Positions 19,133 through 28,634 are shown, counted from the stretch's first letter. The stretch: DNA of 64,000 nt from Candidatus Frankia nodulisporulans (GCF_902806475.1 NZ_CADCWS010000001.1:32894-96893), one strand, 5' to 3'. Notes: generated from the sequence alone by a model not told the origin. Numbers and translations are program-made.

Positions 19133-19434
19133 CCCGCCCGAGCGCCGGGGTCTCAGCGGCTGTCACCCCACGCCGGGACCCCCGTCACCGGCCGCGTGGA
19201 CCGGCACGTCGGCGCGGCCGGCGCGACCGTCGAATCGATCTTCGACCCGGCGGCGTACCAGCCCCGTCCACAGCCTCCCCCGGGACGGTGACCCAGCCGC
19301 TGTCCCGCAACGGTTCGTCCCGCTGTCGCCGCATCGCAGGTCAGCGGCGTGACCGCGGCCTTCCCCGCGCAAATTGTCCACAGCGCGAAACATCGTGCTT
19401 TCCAAGCCGTGGAATTACCCGCACCGTGGAACGT

Positions 19435-19462
19435 GGTCGACCCGCCGCTTCGCGGGTCGACC
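19435..19462. promoter_or_regulatory. Perfect 11-bp inverted repeat upstream of the M23-like gene
   Basis: GGTCGACCCGC and its exact complement flank a 6-base loop. There is no T-tract on either side. It could be an operator or an RNA hairpin in the leader of the plus-strand gene that starts at 19532, about 70 bases downstream. Confidence 0.5.
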
Positions 19463-19531
19463 AGCGGCGGCCGGGAGCACCCCGGACCATCCCGGCCGCC
19501 GCGCCTCCCCCGACCCCGGAGGTCGTTGCCC

Positions 19532-20500
19532 ATGCCCCGCACACCCCGTCCCGATCCGTGGTGGTTCGTCGTGCCGACGTTGGCCATCCTGATCGCCCTG
19601 GGCTGGCCTTCGCGCCTGCCGGTCAACCCTCGAGCGGACCCGCGAGCCAACGTCCTGTCCGGGCTGCCGGCACTCGCGGCGGCGCCGGGCGCCGAGGTGC
19701 CCCCGCCGCCCCGGCCCGGCCCGCCGCGTGGCGCTGTCGCCGTGGTCGATCCGATCCGCCAGGCCCTCGCGCCGCTGGCTCATCCGGCCGTGCCGAACGC
19801 GACGCCCGCCACGCTGCCGGTCGCGACGGCCACCCCAGGTGGCTCGATCACCCATCTGACCCCCGATCCTCTCCCCGGGCCGGGTGTTACCAGGCCCGGG
19901 GCTTCCAGGCGACCGGCCCTGCCCCCGCCGGTCGCTACCCGTCCGGGCGGCGGCGCGACCTCACCCGCCGCGCCGCCGCCCGGCACCGGGCATCCCCTGG
20001 GCGTCACCGCCTCGCCGACGGTCGGGGTACCCGCACCGGCCGCGAGCGGCTCGGCTACGGCTGCTGGCGGGTCCCGACCCAGGTTGGGATGGCCGCTACC
20101 CGGGCCGGTCGCCGTCAGCCGCGCCTTCGAGCGACCGGCGACGCCGTTCGGGCCCGGGCACCGCGGCGTTGATCTGCCCGCCCCGCCCGGCGGCCCGGTG
20201 ATCGCGGCCGCCGACGGCACGGTGAGTTTCGCCGGGCCGGTGGCGGGCCGCGGCGTGGTGACGGTCACGCACGGCGAGCTGCGTACGACCTACGAACCCG
20301 TGCTTCCCACCGCCCAGGTCGGCACGGTACTGCGCGCCGGTGAACCGCTGGGCACCCTGCTGGCCGGTCACGGTGGTTGCCCGGCTCCGGCCTGCCTGCA
20401 CTGGGGGCTGCTCCGCGGCAGCGAGTACCTGGATCCGCTGGGCATGTTCCGTCGCGTCCCACCCCGCCTGCTACCGCTGGGCGGCGTCAACGCCAGGTAG
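19532..20500 (+). CDS. M23-family peptidase-like protein with variant active site
   Basis: The protein has 322 residues from ATG 19532, behind a GGAGG site. A membrane anchor or signal lies at ~10-26 (WWFVVPTLAILIALGW). A Pro/Ala/Gly/Thr-rich linker covers ~30-195. The C-terminal domain (~195-310) is of the M23/LytM type: the first zinc motif is present as GHRGVDLPAPPGGPVIAAADG. The second motif, usually HxH, reads CLHWG, so the likely catalytic first histidine is Cys while the zinc-ligand histidine stays. A similar gene (Rv2891 type) sits beside rpsB in mycobacteria. It may bind or remodel peptidoglycan; hydrolysis is uncertain. Confidence 0.8.
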   Translation: MPRTPRPDPWWFVVPTLAILIALGWPSRLPVNPRADPRANVLSGLPALAAAPGAEVPPPPRPGPPRGAVAVVDPIRQALAPLAHPAVPNATPATLPVATATPGGSITHLTPDPLPGPGVTRPGASRRPALPPPVATRPGGGATSPAAPPPGTGHPLGVTASPTVGVPAPAASGSATAAGGSRPRLGWPLPGPVAVSRAFERPATPFGPGHRGVDLPAPPGGPVIAAADGTVSFAGPVAGRGVVTVTHGELRTTYEPVLPTAQVGTVLRAGEPLGTLLAGHGGCPAPACLHWGLLRGSEYLDPLGMFRRVPPRLLPLGGVNAR

Positions 20501-20536
20501 GAGCACCGCCTCGTCAGGCGGCGCGGAACAGGTCGT

Positions 20537-20565
20537 CATCCCCGGGTCGGTCAGGCCCGGGGATG
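20537..20565. terminator. Hairpin between convergent M23-like and xerC genes
   Basis: CATCCCCGGG pairs with CCCGGGGATG across a 9-base loop. It overlaps the xerC stop codon and lies 36 bases after the stop of the plus-strand gene, so it may stop transcription from either side. It lacks a strong T-tract. Confidence 0.5.
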
Positions 20566-21579
20566 CGCCTGTTCGAAGGCCGCCCGGAGCCGTTCGGGCG
20601 TCACATGGGTGTAGATCTGCGTGGTCGCGAGACTGGCATGGCCGAGAAACTCCTGGACCGAACGCAGGTCGGCGCCCCCCTCGAGCATGTGCGTCGCCGC
20701 CGAGTGGCGCAGCCCGTGCGGGGTCAGCCCCGCAGGCAGGGCGGCGTCAGCCATACGTAGCCGCAGCACCCGCCGGACGGCGCGCGGATCGAGGCGTCCA
20801 CCGCGCTGACCCAGCAGCAGGGCCGCCCCCGCGGCACCGGTCGACAACCACGGTCGCCCGGCCCGCAGCCAGGCGCGCAGGGCCGCCGCGGCTGGCACCC
20901 CGAAGGGCACACTGCGTTCCCGGCCGCCCTTGCCCCGCACCCGCAGCAGGCGCCGTTCATCGTCCACGTCGCCGAGGTCGAGGCCACACAGCTCGGAGAC
21001 CCGCAGCCCGCTGCCGTACAGCAGTTCCAGCACCAGGTCATCGCGCAACGCGACAGCGCGCCGGGTCCGCGCCGCCGCCTCACGCTGCTGGCCCACCCCC
21101 GCGGCCGATGCCGCCGCCGATGCCGGCGGCGGCGAGGGCGGGGGTGCCGAGGCGAGCAGGGTTCTGGCCGCCTCGGCGCTGAGGATCTGCGGGACCTGGC
21201 GGACCGTGCGCGCGCCGACCAGGCGGGCGGCGACATCCTCGGTGAGGTGGCCACGGCGGGCGGCGAAGGCGCAGAAGACCCGCGCCAGTGAGGCCCGACG
21301 CGCCAGCGTGGCCGGGGCGACCCCGGCCACGCGCATGGCGGCCAACCAGCCGCGCAGAAGGTTCAGATCCAGCTCGGCGAGATCGGCGGCCCCGGCCCGC
21401 GCCGCGTGCGCGCGCAGACCCGCGAGGTCACCCAGATAGGCCCGGACGGTCTGCGGGGACCGGTTGCGCTCGGCGATGAGATGGCGCCGGAAGGCCACCG
21501 TCGCCTCGGCCCAGCCCTGGCCGCCGTCACCCGCCTCCGCGGGTTCCTGTCCTGCCGTCACGTCCTGTTCTGCCGTCAC
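20551..21579 (-). CDS. xerC: Tyrosine recombinase XerC
   Basis: The protein has 342 residues, longer than the usual ~300 because of an N-terminal extension (~20 residues) and an Ala/Pro-rich insertion (~145-165). The catalytic set is complete: Arg in GSGLRVSEL, Lys in RGKGGRERS, His and Arg in HGLRHSAATH, His in LGHASL, and Tyr in TTQIYTHV. XerC with XerD resolves chromosome dimers at dif. Position after dprA and next to rpsB is normal for actinobacteria. The start is a GTG; a second in-frame GTG is at 21561, created by a small duplication. Confidence 0.93.
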   Translation of the reverse strand: MTAEQDVTAGQEPAEAGDGGQGWAEATVAFRRHLIAERNRSPQTVRAYLGDLAGLRAHAARAGAADLAELDLNLLRGWLAAMRVAGVAPATLARRASLARVFCAFAARRGHLTEDVAARLVGARTVRQVPQILSAEAARTLLASAPPPSPPPASAAASAAGVGQQREAAARTRRAVALRDDLVLELLYGSGLRVSELCGLDLGDVDDERRLLRVRGKGGRERSVPFGVPAAAALRAWLRAGRPWLSTGAAGAALLLGQRGGRLDPRAVRRVLRLRMADAALPAGLTPHGLRHSAATHMLEGGADLRSVQEFLGHASLATTQIYTHVTPERLRAAFEQAHPRA

Positions 21580-21641
21580 GTCCAGGACGGTGCCGGTGGC
21601 CGGGCATACCCGTCAAGGCCTGCGCGCGGGCCGGCCGAACC

Positions 21642-22814
21642 TCACTGCCGGCGGGTGGTGGACGGGGCCCGGCCGAGTTCGGTGAGCCGGTATCCCCCGG
21701 GCACCGCGTCGACGAGCCCCTCGACGACCAGCGGCCCCAGCATCGCCAGCACGTCCTGGGGTCGCAGGCGCACCGCACCGGCCAGTGCGGACAGTCCGAT
21801 CGTGGCCCGGGCGGGCATCGCGTCCAACAGCTCGCGGACGATCGCGGACAGCCCGTCGCGGGCGTCGCGGACGTTCTCGCGCCCGGCGAACGAACCGATG
21901 TCGGCGATCTCCTCGCAGATGTCGTCGGCGCTGGTCACGAGGGTGGTCTGCTCCCGGAAGTCGCGTAGCAGCCGATGACAGCCGGCGCTGGTGGAGCTGG
22001 TCACCGGACCCGGCACGGCCAGCACCTGACGCCCGAGCCGCCGCGCGTGCGCGACGGTGTTCAGCGCCCCGCTGCGCAGCCCCGCCTCGACGATCACCGT
22101 TGCCCGGCCCAGCGCGGCGATCACCCGGTTGCGGGTCAGGAAGCGGCGCCGAAACGGCGGTGTGCCCGGTGCGATCTCGCTGATGACGGCGCCGACGTCG
22201 GCGATCTCGGCCAGCAGTCCTGCGTGCGCGCCCGGGTAGGGCACATCGACACCACCGGCGAGCACCGCGATCGTGCGGCCGTGGGCGGCGGCGTCGATGC
22301 CGAAAGCGGCTCCTGACACGATCGTCCAGCCACGTTCGGCCAGGTCGAAGGCGATCTCGCCGGCCAGATGGAGCCCGTAGCCCGTCGCCGCCCGACATCC
22401 CACCACCGCGACGCTCCTCGCCGCGAGTGCCTGCGGATCCGCCGGACCACGCACCCACAGACACAACGGCGCGCCCGGCAGCGCACCGCCCCGCTCCCCG
22501 GGCAGGCGATCCAGAGCGTCCAGCGAGGTCGGCCACTGCGGATCACCGGGGCACACCAGGCGGGCCCCCACCCGGGCGGCGGCCTCCAGATCGCGGTGTG
22601 GGTCGACCCCCGGGTGCGCCGCCCGGGCCCGCTCCCACACCGCCGCGGCACCGAACCGGCCCACCTCGAGAGCCACCGCACGCCGCTCCGGGCCGTAGGC
22701 GCGGGACAACGCGACCCGGGCGAGCCGCTCCGGGCTCGACGCGTCGCCACCGGCCGCCTCGATCGGCCCCGGCCGGACCGGCTCCGGCTCGGCGGACTCG
22801 CCGCGCGCGCTCAT
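21642..22814 (-). CDS. dprA: DNA-processing protein DprA (Smf)
   Basis: The protein has 390 residues from ATG 22814, which overlaps the comM stop (ATGA). The Rossmann-like DprA domain covers ~70-300: SVAVVGCRAATGYGLHLAGE, then GAAFGIDAAAH, SEIAPGTPPFRRRFLTRNRV and the PGPVTSSTSAGCHRLLRD end. A C-terminal winged-helix (DprA WH) covers ~320-380. DprA loads RecA on incoming single-stranded DNA. Directly after GIDAAAH the usual RGALAAGG-like helix start is missing, so the sequence runs straight into GRTIAVLAGGVD; this is an in-frame deletion of about 8 residues compared with what I know of the family. Confidence 0.9.
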   Translation of the reverse strand: MSARGESAEPEPVRPGPIEAAGGDASSPERLARVALSRAYGPERRAVALEVGRFGAAAVWERARAAHPGVDPHRDLEAAARVGARLVCPGDPQWPTSLDALDRLPGERGGALPGAPLCLWVRGPADPQALAARSVAVVGCRAATGYGLHLAGEIAFDLAERGWTIVSGAAFGIDAAAHGRTIAVLAGGVDVPYPGAHAGLLAEIADVGAVISEIAPGTPPFRRRFLTRNRVIAALGRATVIVEAGLRSGALNTVAHARRLGRQVLAVPGPVTSSTSAGCHRLLRDFREQTTLVTSADDICEEIADIGSFAGRENVRDARDGLSAIVRELLDAMPARATIGLSALAGAVRLRPQDVLAMLGPLVVEGLVDAVPGGYRLTELGRAPSTTRRQ

Positions 22815-24368
22815 CTCGCCCACCCGGGCAGCCGCAGATCGAGGGCAGCCCCGACCTGTTCGGCTCCTGGCTGCGACCGATCGGCGAGATCGGCGAACGT
22901 CCAGGCCAGGCGCAGCACGCGGTCGAGCCCGCGCAGGGTCAGCAGGCCCCGTTCAAGGGCCCGTTCGGCCGGCGCGACCACCCCGCGGGGCAGCGGCCAG
23001 TCGCGGCGCAGCACCGGACCGGGCACCTGGGCGTTACACCGCCATGGGGTGTCGGCCCATCGGGTGGCCGCCCGTTCGCGGGCTCGCGCGACCCGGGCGG
23101 CCACCGTGGCTGTCGGCTCGCAACGCCGCGCGTCGGCGCGCAGCTCGGCCCGACTTGGCACACTGAGCGCCACCTGGATGTCGATGCGGTCCAGCAACGG
23201 CCCGGACAGCCGGGCGAGGTAGCGCCGACGGACCAGGCTCGGGCACTCGCAGGCCGCCGAGCGCGACCCCTGCGCCTTCGCGCACGGACATGGATTGGCC
23301 GCGAGAACGAGCTGGAACCGCGCCGGGAAGCGGGCGGTCACCCGGGCCCGGGCGATCTCGATCGTGCCGGTCTCCATCGGCTGGCGCAGCGCGTCGAGGC
23401 TTGACCTGCCGAATTCCGGAGCCTCATCGAGGAACAGGACGCCGTGGTGCGCCTGACTGGCCAGGCCTGGTCGTACCACCGCCGCACCCGAGCCGACCAG
23501 CGCCGCGGGCGTGGCGCTGTGATGCGGGTTGCGATAGGGCGGCCGGGTGATCAGCGGGGCCTCGACCGGAAGCTGCCCAGCCACCGAATGGACCGTGGTG
23601 ACCTCCAGGGCGGCGCCGCGGTCGAGATCGGGCAGCAGGCCCGGGAGCCGGTCGGCGAGCATCGTCTTGCCGCTGCCGGGTGGGCCCTGCATGTACAGGT
23701 GGTGGCCGCCCGCCGCGGCGACCTCCACCGCCAGGCGCCCCCGGCTCTGCCCGACCACCTCGGCCAGGTCACCCGCCTCGTCCACCGGTATGCCGGGTGG
23801 GGCCGCCGTGGCCCCCGGGCTGCGCGGTGAGGCCTCCCGGACCGGGGCGGGTGCCGCTCCCCGGAGCATGGCGAGCACTCCGGCGAGATCCTCGGCCGGC
23901 TCCACCCGGGCGCCAGGCACGAGTGCGGCCTCGGCGGCGTTCGCCGCCGGCACGACCACCCGCTCGATGCCGGCCCGGGTCGCGCGGAGCACCGCTGGCA
24001 GCACCCCCCCGCACCGCCCGCACCCGCCCGTCGAGGGCCAGTTCCCCCAGGAAGAGCCACCCGCGCAGGGCGTCGCGGGGCACCACCGCGGCCGCACCGA
24101 GCACCGCGACCGCCATCGCCAGGTCGAATCCGCTGCCCGCCTTGGGCAGGGTCGCGGGAAACAAGCCGATGGTGATGCGCCGGTCCGGCCAACGTTCGCC
24201 GGAGTTGACCACGGCGGCACGAATCCGGTCCCGTGCCTCGTGCAGGGCCGCGTCGGGCAGGCCGACCAGGGTGAGGCGGGGCAGGCCGGCGGCCAGATCC
24301 GCCTCCACCTCGACCAGGTGACCCTCGACGCCCAGGACGGCCACCGCCTGCGTGCGTGCGAGCGCCAT
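22811..24368 (-). pseudogene. comM: ComM/YifB-type Mg chelatase-like AAA ATPase, frameshifted
   Basis: Reading from ATG 24368, the frame gives the ComM start (LARTQAVAVLGVEGHLVEVE) and runs to LGELALDGRVRAVRG (~residue 119). The continuation, GVLPAVLRATRAGIERVVVP, is in another frame, entered at a run of seven C (24004-24010; seven G on the coding strand). One base fewer would restore a normal ~518-residue protein. The rest is intact: Walker A QGPPGSGKTML, HHSATPAALVG, LFLDEAPEF, LAANPCPC and the C-terminal Mg-chelatase domain. ComM is a helicase that helps branch migration in natural transformation. It lies between yraN and dprA. Cause may be a true mutation, phase variation or a sequencing error. 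Confidence 0.85.
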
Positions 24369-24724
24369 CAGAACGCCCCACGCAGGTGCTCGATGCTGAC
24401 CGGACCCTGCCGCGGCCGGAACACCAGCACCACGTCGAAGCGCACCGGGGACGGCGGATGTGGATGTTCGGCGAGCCAGCGTGCCGCCAGCCGGCGGATC
24501 CGGGCGGCCTTGGGGCCCACCACCGCTTCCGCCGCGGACCCGAACCTGGTGCTCGACCTGGTCTTGACCTCGCAGAACACCAGAGCGCCACCGTCGCGCA
24601 CGACGATGTCGAGCTCGCCGTCGCGGCAGCGCCAGTTGCGGTCGAGGATCGCCGCCCCGGCCTGGGCCAGGTGCTGGCAGGCGACCTCCTCGCCGAAGCG
24701 ACCCAGCTCGTCCTTAGCCCGCAT
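24368..24724 (-). CDS. yraN: YraN family (UPF0102) nuclease-fold protein
   Basis: The protein has 118 residues. It starts LGRFGEEVACQHLAQAGAAI, then has the nuclease-like core RDGELDIVVRDGGALVFCEVKTRS, read as GELDIV and FCEVKTR. These Asp/Glu-x-Lys residues match the restriction-endonuclease-like fold. The stop overlaps the comM start by one base. The biochemical role is unknown; its constant linkage with dprA, comM and rnhB suggests DNA handling. Confidence 0.92.
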   Translation of the reverse strand: MRAKDELGRFGEEVACQHLAQAGAAILDRNWRCRDGELDIVVRDGGALVFCEVKTRSSTRFGSAAEAVVGPKAARIRRLAARWLAEHPHPPSPVRFDVVLVFRPRQGPVSIEHLRGAF

Positions 24725-24897
24725 CGTCGCGCTCCCGTCCGCGGCGGGGCATTCGCCCGTCTGTCGGACCTCAGCGTCCGCGCGATCCGGGAGCCGAACC
24801 AGCGACGGTCACCGGCCTGTGGACACCGCGACGCTGTCCACAGGGCCAGATCAGACAGGGGCGAGCATCCGCGGGACGAGCATGGGGAGCGGACGGT

Positions 24898-25194
24898 TCA
24901 GAGCTCCGCCTTGGTCAGCTCCTCGACGTTGATGTCCTTGAACGTCACAACTCGAACATTCTTCACGAATCGGGCTGGACGGAACATGTCCCAGACCCAG
25001 GCGTCACGCAGGGTCAGCTCGAAGAAGACCTCTCCGTCCCCGCTGTTCCTGATCTCGATCTGGTATTCGTTCGCGAGGTAGAACCGACGCTCCGTCTCGA
25101 TGACGTACGAGAACAGGCCGACGACATCGCGATACTCGCGATAGAGCTGAAGCTCCATCTCGGTCTCGTACTTTTCGAGATCTTCCGCGCTCAT
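24898..25194 (-). CDS. DUF2469 family protein
   Basis: The protein has 98 residues. The sequence MSAEDLEKYETEMELQLYRE with ERRFYLANEYQIE and DAWVWDMFRPARFVKNVRV is the very conserved actinobacterial DUF2469 family (Rv2901c type). The start overlaps the rnhB stop by four bases (ATGA). Function is unknown. The high conservation and constant position between rnhB and yraN suggest a shared role with DNA or RNA metabolism. Confidence 0.93.
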   Translation of the reverse strand: MSAEDLEKYETEMELQLYREYRDVVGLFSYVIETERRFYLANEYQIEIRNSGDGEVFFELTLRDAWVWDMFRPARFVKNVRVVTFKDINVEELTKAEL

Positions 25195-25928
25195 GCGTAC
25201 TCCGTGACGCCGGGCAGGCTGGTCGCAAGCACCGTGTCCTCCAGGCGCGAAGATCGGGCGTCCCCCGTCGGTGTCGCGTGCGCAGCCACGTTCACGTACG
25301 ACTTCCGATGCTCGTCACACGGCCCGTACCGCGCCAGCGCCGCCGTGTGGGCCGCGGTGACGTATCCCTTGTGTTGCGCGAAATCGTACTCGGCATAACG
25401 CGTGTGCAACGCCCGCATGATCCGGTCCCTCGTCACCTTCGCCACGATCGAGGCCGCCGCGACACACGCGGCGACCCGATCCCCCTTCACCACCGCCAAC
25501 GACTCCGTGCCGAAGCCGGCGACCGGAAACCCGTCGGTAAGGACATAACCGGGCCGCTGGTCCAGGCGCGCCACCGCACGGCGCATGCCGGTGATGTTCG
25601 CCGTGTGCACACCGACCTGGTCGATCTCGGCCGCGGAGATCACGATCGCGGCCCAGGAGACCGCTGCGAGCATGATGTCGTCGAACAGCCGCTCCCGCAC
25701 CGCCTCGGTCAGCAGTTTCGAATCCGCCAGCCGTCCCAGTCGCCGTCCGCCGTCCGCCGGCAGCACCACGGCGGCCACGACCAGCGGGCCGGCACAGGCA
25801 CCCCGCCCGGCTTCGTCGACGCCCGCCACCGGGCCCAGCCCACGGCGCGCCAAGGCGCGTTCATAGCCGAACAGGCCCGCGTCACGGCGCACCGTGGCCC
25901 GCCGCGGTGTCATGGACAACAGCGTCAC
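25191..25928 (-). CDS. rnhB: Ribonuclease HII
   Basis: I chose GTG 25928, which overlaps the lepB stop (GTGA), giving 245 residues; ATG 25913 is an alternative. RNase HII removes ribonucleotides from DNA and the RNA of RNA-DNA hybrids. The catalytic motif GVDEAGRGACAGPLV has Asp38 and Glu39. The other acidic residues are in LADSKLL and VLTDGFP. AAASIVAKVTRDRIM is the usual substrate-binding helix. Placed between lepB and DUF2469 as in many actinobacteria. Confidence 0.96.
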   Translation of the reverse strand: MTLLSMTPRRATVRRDAGLFGYERALARRGLGPVAGVDEAGRGACAGPLVVAAVVLPADGGRRLGRLADSKLLTEAVRERLFDDIMLAAVSWAAIVISAAEIDQVGVHTANITGMRRAVARLDQRPGYVLTDGFPVAGFGTESLAVVKGDRVAACVAAASIVAKVTRDRIMRALHTRYAEYDFAQHKGYVTAAHTAALARYGPCDEHRKSYVNVAAHATPTGDARSSRLEDTVLATSLPGVTEYA

Positions 25929-27145
25929 CCGTCCCGGCCCCGACCTGCGACCTGGGCCGCCTGGTCCCAACGCCGCCGCGAGCGCCATGCCGGCGCCACA
26001 CCGATGGACAGCGCCACCAGCGTCGGCCCGTCGGCCGAGATCGGCTCCGAGCCGGACGGATCCGCCGGGCCGGCCGAACCGGCGGCCGGCCCCAGGGCGG
26101 CCGGGCTGGGCGCGGTCGGCCGCGGCGTGACGCGCGAGGACGATGACGTCGCCGCGGCGGGGATGCCGCTGAACGTGCCGGGGACACCCAGGAAACCGAA
26201 CCGGTTCAGAGGCCAGACCCGCACGAACGCCCGTCCGACGACCTTGCTCTGCGGGACGGGTCCGTTCTGCCGGGCGTCCGAGGACGCGCCGCGATGGTCA
26301 CCCATCACCCACAGGTAGCCGTCGGGCACCTTCACCGGGCCGAAACGCTGGTAGTCGTTCTCGTAGACGTAGGACTCGTCGAGGGGATGGCCGTTGACCG
26401 TCACCCGGCCCTCCGCGTCGCAGCAGGCGACCGTGTCCCCACCCACGCCGATGACCCGTTTGATGAAGTCCGTCTCGCTCGGGGCGCCGAGGCCAAGCAG
26501 GCGCTGTACGTCCCGAACCAGGCGACTGACGACGTTCGTCGGCTTGGGAACGATCGACTCCTGATGGTCGAATCCGGTGCCCTTGCCATTGAAGACCACC
26601 ACCTCGCCCCGATGGACGTCGCGGAAGTGGTACACCACCTTGTTCACCAGGACGCGGTCGTTGATCAGCAACGTCCGTTCCATGGACTCGGACGGGATCC
26701 AGAAGGCCTGGACCAGCAGCGCCTTGATGAGCAGCGCCAGCAGGAAGGCCACCAAGACCAGAACCGGCAGCTCGCGCAGGAACGAGCCACGCCCACGCGG
26801 ACCGGAGCCACGCGGGTCGGAGCCAGGGCGTCGATCCGCGTCGGTCGTACCCGCGTCGGTCGTACCCCTGTCGCCCGCGTCCGAGCCGCCCGCATCCGGG
26901 CCGCCCGCGGGGGGACGCCCACCTGGGCCAGCCCCGGCGTCGTCGGTGGCGGACAGCGCACCGCTCGGGTGTGGGGGCGCGGCCGCGCCCCAGGCGGGCG
27001 CGCTCTGCTCCGGGTCGCGCCGAGCGGCTGATGGCGACGGCCGTTCGGCCGCGAGCGGGTCCGCACCCGCCCAACCGTCGGCGTTCGACTCATCACCGTC
27101 CGCATGTGAATGTGGACGGTGACCACCCGGGATCGCTGCGTTCAC
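25925..27145 (-). CDS. lepB: Type I signal peptidase
   Basis: The protein has 406 residues from GTG 27145 with a GAGGTGG site. A long polar N-terminal region of ~122 residues, rich in Gly, Asp, Pro and Ala with a small GTTDA repeat, precedes the single strong membrane segment (~125-147). The catalytic serine is Ser154 in IPSESMERTLL and the general base Lys229 in FIKRVIGVGGD. VMGDHRGASSDARQNGPV is the last conserved box. After ~330 there is a Pro/Ala/Ser-rich tail. The enzyme cleaves signal peptides on the outer face of the membrane. Linked with rplS upstream. Confidence 0.95.
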   Translation of the reverse strand: MNAAIPGGHRPHSHADGDESNADGWAGADPLAAERPSPSAARRDPEQSAPAWGAAAPPHPSGALSATDDAGAGPGGRPPAGGPDAGGSDAGDRGTTDAGTTDADRRPGSDPRGSGPRGRGSFLRELPVLVLVAFLLALLIKALLVQAFWIPSESMERTLLINDRVLVNKVVYHFRDVHRGEVVVFNGKGTGFDHQESIVPKPTNVVSRLVRDVQRLLGLGAPSETDFIKRVIGVGGDTVACCDAEGRVTVNGHPLDESYVYENDYQRFGPVKVPDGYLWVMGDHRGASSDARQNGPVPQSKVVGRAFVRVWPLNRFGFLGVPGTFSGIPAAATSSSSRVTPRPTAPSPAALGPAAGSAGPADPSGSEPISADGPTLVALSIGVAPAWRSRRRWDQAAQVAGRGRDG

Positions 27146-27327
27146 TCCGCCACCTCGCTGGTTCAGCCGTCAGAGCTCATCGGACCGGCCGACGTGCCAA
27201 CAGCCGCCCTCGCGACGACGTTGCGGACCGTGACTCCCATCTTGGTCCAGAAACGAGGTCAACACGCGGACGGAGTGCCGGCAAGTCGCCAACCAGGACC
27301 CAGGCGGGACACGGAGGACCGAGATCC

Positions 27328-27684
27328 TCAGCGCGCGATCGGCTCGCGCTTCTCCTTGATCTTCGCGGCCTTGCCGCGCAGCTGACGAAGGTAGTAGAGC
27401 TTGGCGCGCCGCACGTCACCGCGCGACACGATCTCGACCTTGGAGACGATCGGGCTGTGCACCGGGAAGGTGCGCTCCACCCCGACGCCGAAGCTCACCT
27501 TGCGCACGGTGAAGGTCTCCCGCACGCCACCGCCCTGGCGGCGGATGACGGCACCCTGGAACACCTGGATGCGCTGACGGTTTCCTTCGACCACCCGCAC
27601 GTGAACCTTGAGGGTGTCGCCCGGCCAGAACTCGGGCACGTCGGTCCTCAGCGACTCGGCGTCGAGGCTGTCCAGGGTGTGCAT
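27328..27684 (-). CDS. rplS: 50S ribosomal protein L19
   Basis: The protein has 118 residues from ATG 27684. Core segments are [54 protein letters not shown] and the basic C-terminus [16 protein letters not shown]19 lies at the 30S-50S interface. It follows trmD with a 242-base gap that contains a likely promoter, so it can be made separately from the rpsP-rimM-trmD genes. Confidence 0.97.
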   Translation of the reverse strand: MHTLDSLDAESLRTDVPEFWPGDTLKVHVRVVEGNRQRIQVFQGAVIRRQGGGVRETFTVRKVSFGVGVERTFPVHSPIVSKVEIVSRGDVRRAKLYYLRQLRGKAAKIKEKREPIAR

Positions 27685-27858
27685 GGCAGTCGCTTCCTGA
27701 AGAAAGTGGGGGTGGATCGCCCGGCGGCCGATGGCCGCAGCGAACGATCCGTGTTCGAGCCCGACCCGGACCACACGTCGACCTACGCCACCGCGGGCAT
27801 CCCGCGGGGAGCGACCAAGCAGGGGTCACCGAGCCGGCCACGAACCGGCGGACACTGC

Positions 27859-27886
27859 ATTCTACTGTGCCACACGCGCGGGTGAC
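27859..27886 (-). promoter_or_regulatory. rplS: Candidate promoter of rplS
   Basis: On the minus strand the -10 reads TAGAAT (27859-27864), and a GTCACC at 27881-27886, 16 bases upstream, may be the -35. The -10 is good and the -35 is poor. It lies ~175 bases before the rplS start, between trmD and rplS. Confidence 0.45.
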
Positions 27887-27926
27887 CCGACCGTGCGACC
27901 CAGAGTGGTCGCGCTTCGTGACGAGA

Positions 27927-28634
27927 TCAGTCGGCTTCGCGATCGGTCCGGGTGGCCTCGGCCAGCAGGTCCGGGCGGCGCTGGCCGGTACGCGTGAGTG
28001 ACTGCTCCCGCCGCCAGCGGGCCACCGCGCCGTGATCGCCCGAACGCAGCACGGCGGGAACCTCCATGCCCCGCCAGACCTGCGGCCGGGTGTACACCGG
28101 CGCCTCGAGCAGCCCGTCGGAGAACGAGTCCTCGGCCGCCGACGCGCTGTTGCCGAGCACGCCGGGCAGCAGCCGAGCCACCGCTTCCAGGATGACCAGG
28201 GTCGCCACCTCACCGCCGGCGAGCACGTAGTCCCCGATGGAGATCTCGTCGTCGGCCCAGGCCTCGACCACCCGGGAGTCGATGCCCTCGTAGCGACCGC
28301 AGCAGAACACCAGCCATGGCTCCCGCGCCAGCTCCTCGGCCTTGCGCTGGGTGAAGGGCATCCCGGCCGGGGTCGGGACGACGACGCGCGGCCGGGACCC
28401 GGGGACGGCAGCGGAGATCTCGGTCAGCGCGGCGTCCCAGGGTTCTGGGCGCATGACCATCCCCGGCCCACCCCCGTAGGGGGCGTCATCGACGGTGCGA
28501 TGCAGATCGCTGGTCCAGGTGCGCAGGTCGTGCGCCCGCACGTCGAGCGTCCCGCGTTGCTGGGCCCGCCCTACCAGCGACAGCCGCAACGGCTGCAGGT
28601 AGTCGGGAAAGATGGTGACCACATCGGCACGCAT
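27927..28634 (-). CDS. trmD: tRNA (guanine37-N1)-methyltransferase
   Basis: The protein has 235 residues from ATG 28634, with a GGAG site seven bases upstream (GTG 28637 just before it is less likely). TrmD methylates G37 next to the anticodon and prevents +1 frameshifting. The SPOUT knot is clear: [32 protein letters not shown] and [37 protein letters not shown] is the conserved C-terminal piece. It follows rimM by 42 bases. Confidence 0.97.
   Translation of the reverse strand: MRADVVTIFPDYLQPLRLSLVGRAQQRGTLDVRAHDLRTWTSDLHRTVDDAPYGGGPGMVMRPEPWDAALTEISAAVPGSRPRVVVPTPAGMPFTQRKAEELAREPWLVFCCGRYEGIDSRVVEAWADDEISIGDYVLAGGEVATLVILEAVARLLPGVLGNSASAAEDSFSDGLLEAPVYTRPQVWRGMEVPAVLRSGDHGAVARWRREQSLTRTGQRRPDLLAEATRTDREAD

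Larger units (their letters stand above)
18887..19531. other. Intergenic region between rpsB (minus) and the M23-like gene (plus)
   Basis: 645 bases between divergent genes. It contains a -10-like element for rpsB (19127-19132) and a perfect 11-bp hairpin (19435-19462). An open plus-strand frame extends upstream of the M23 start, but it lacks a signal and conserved sequence, so I treat it as non-coding. Confidence 0.5.
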
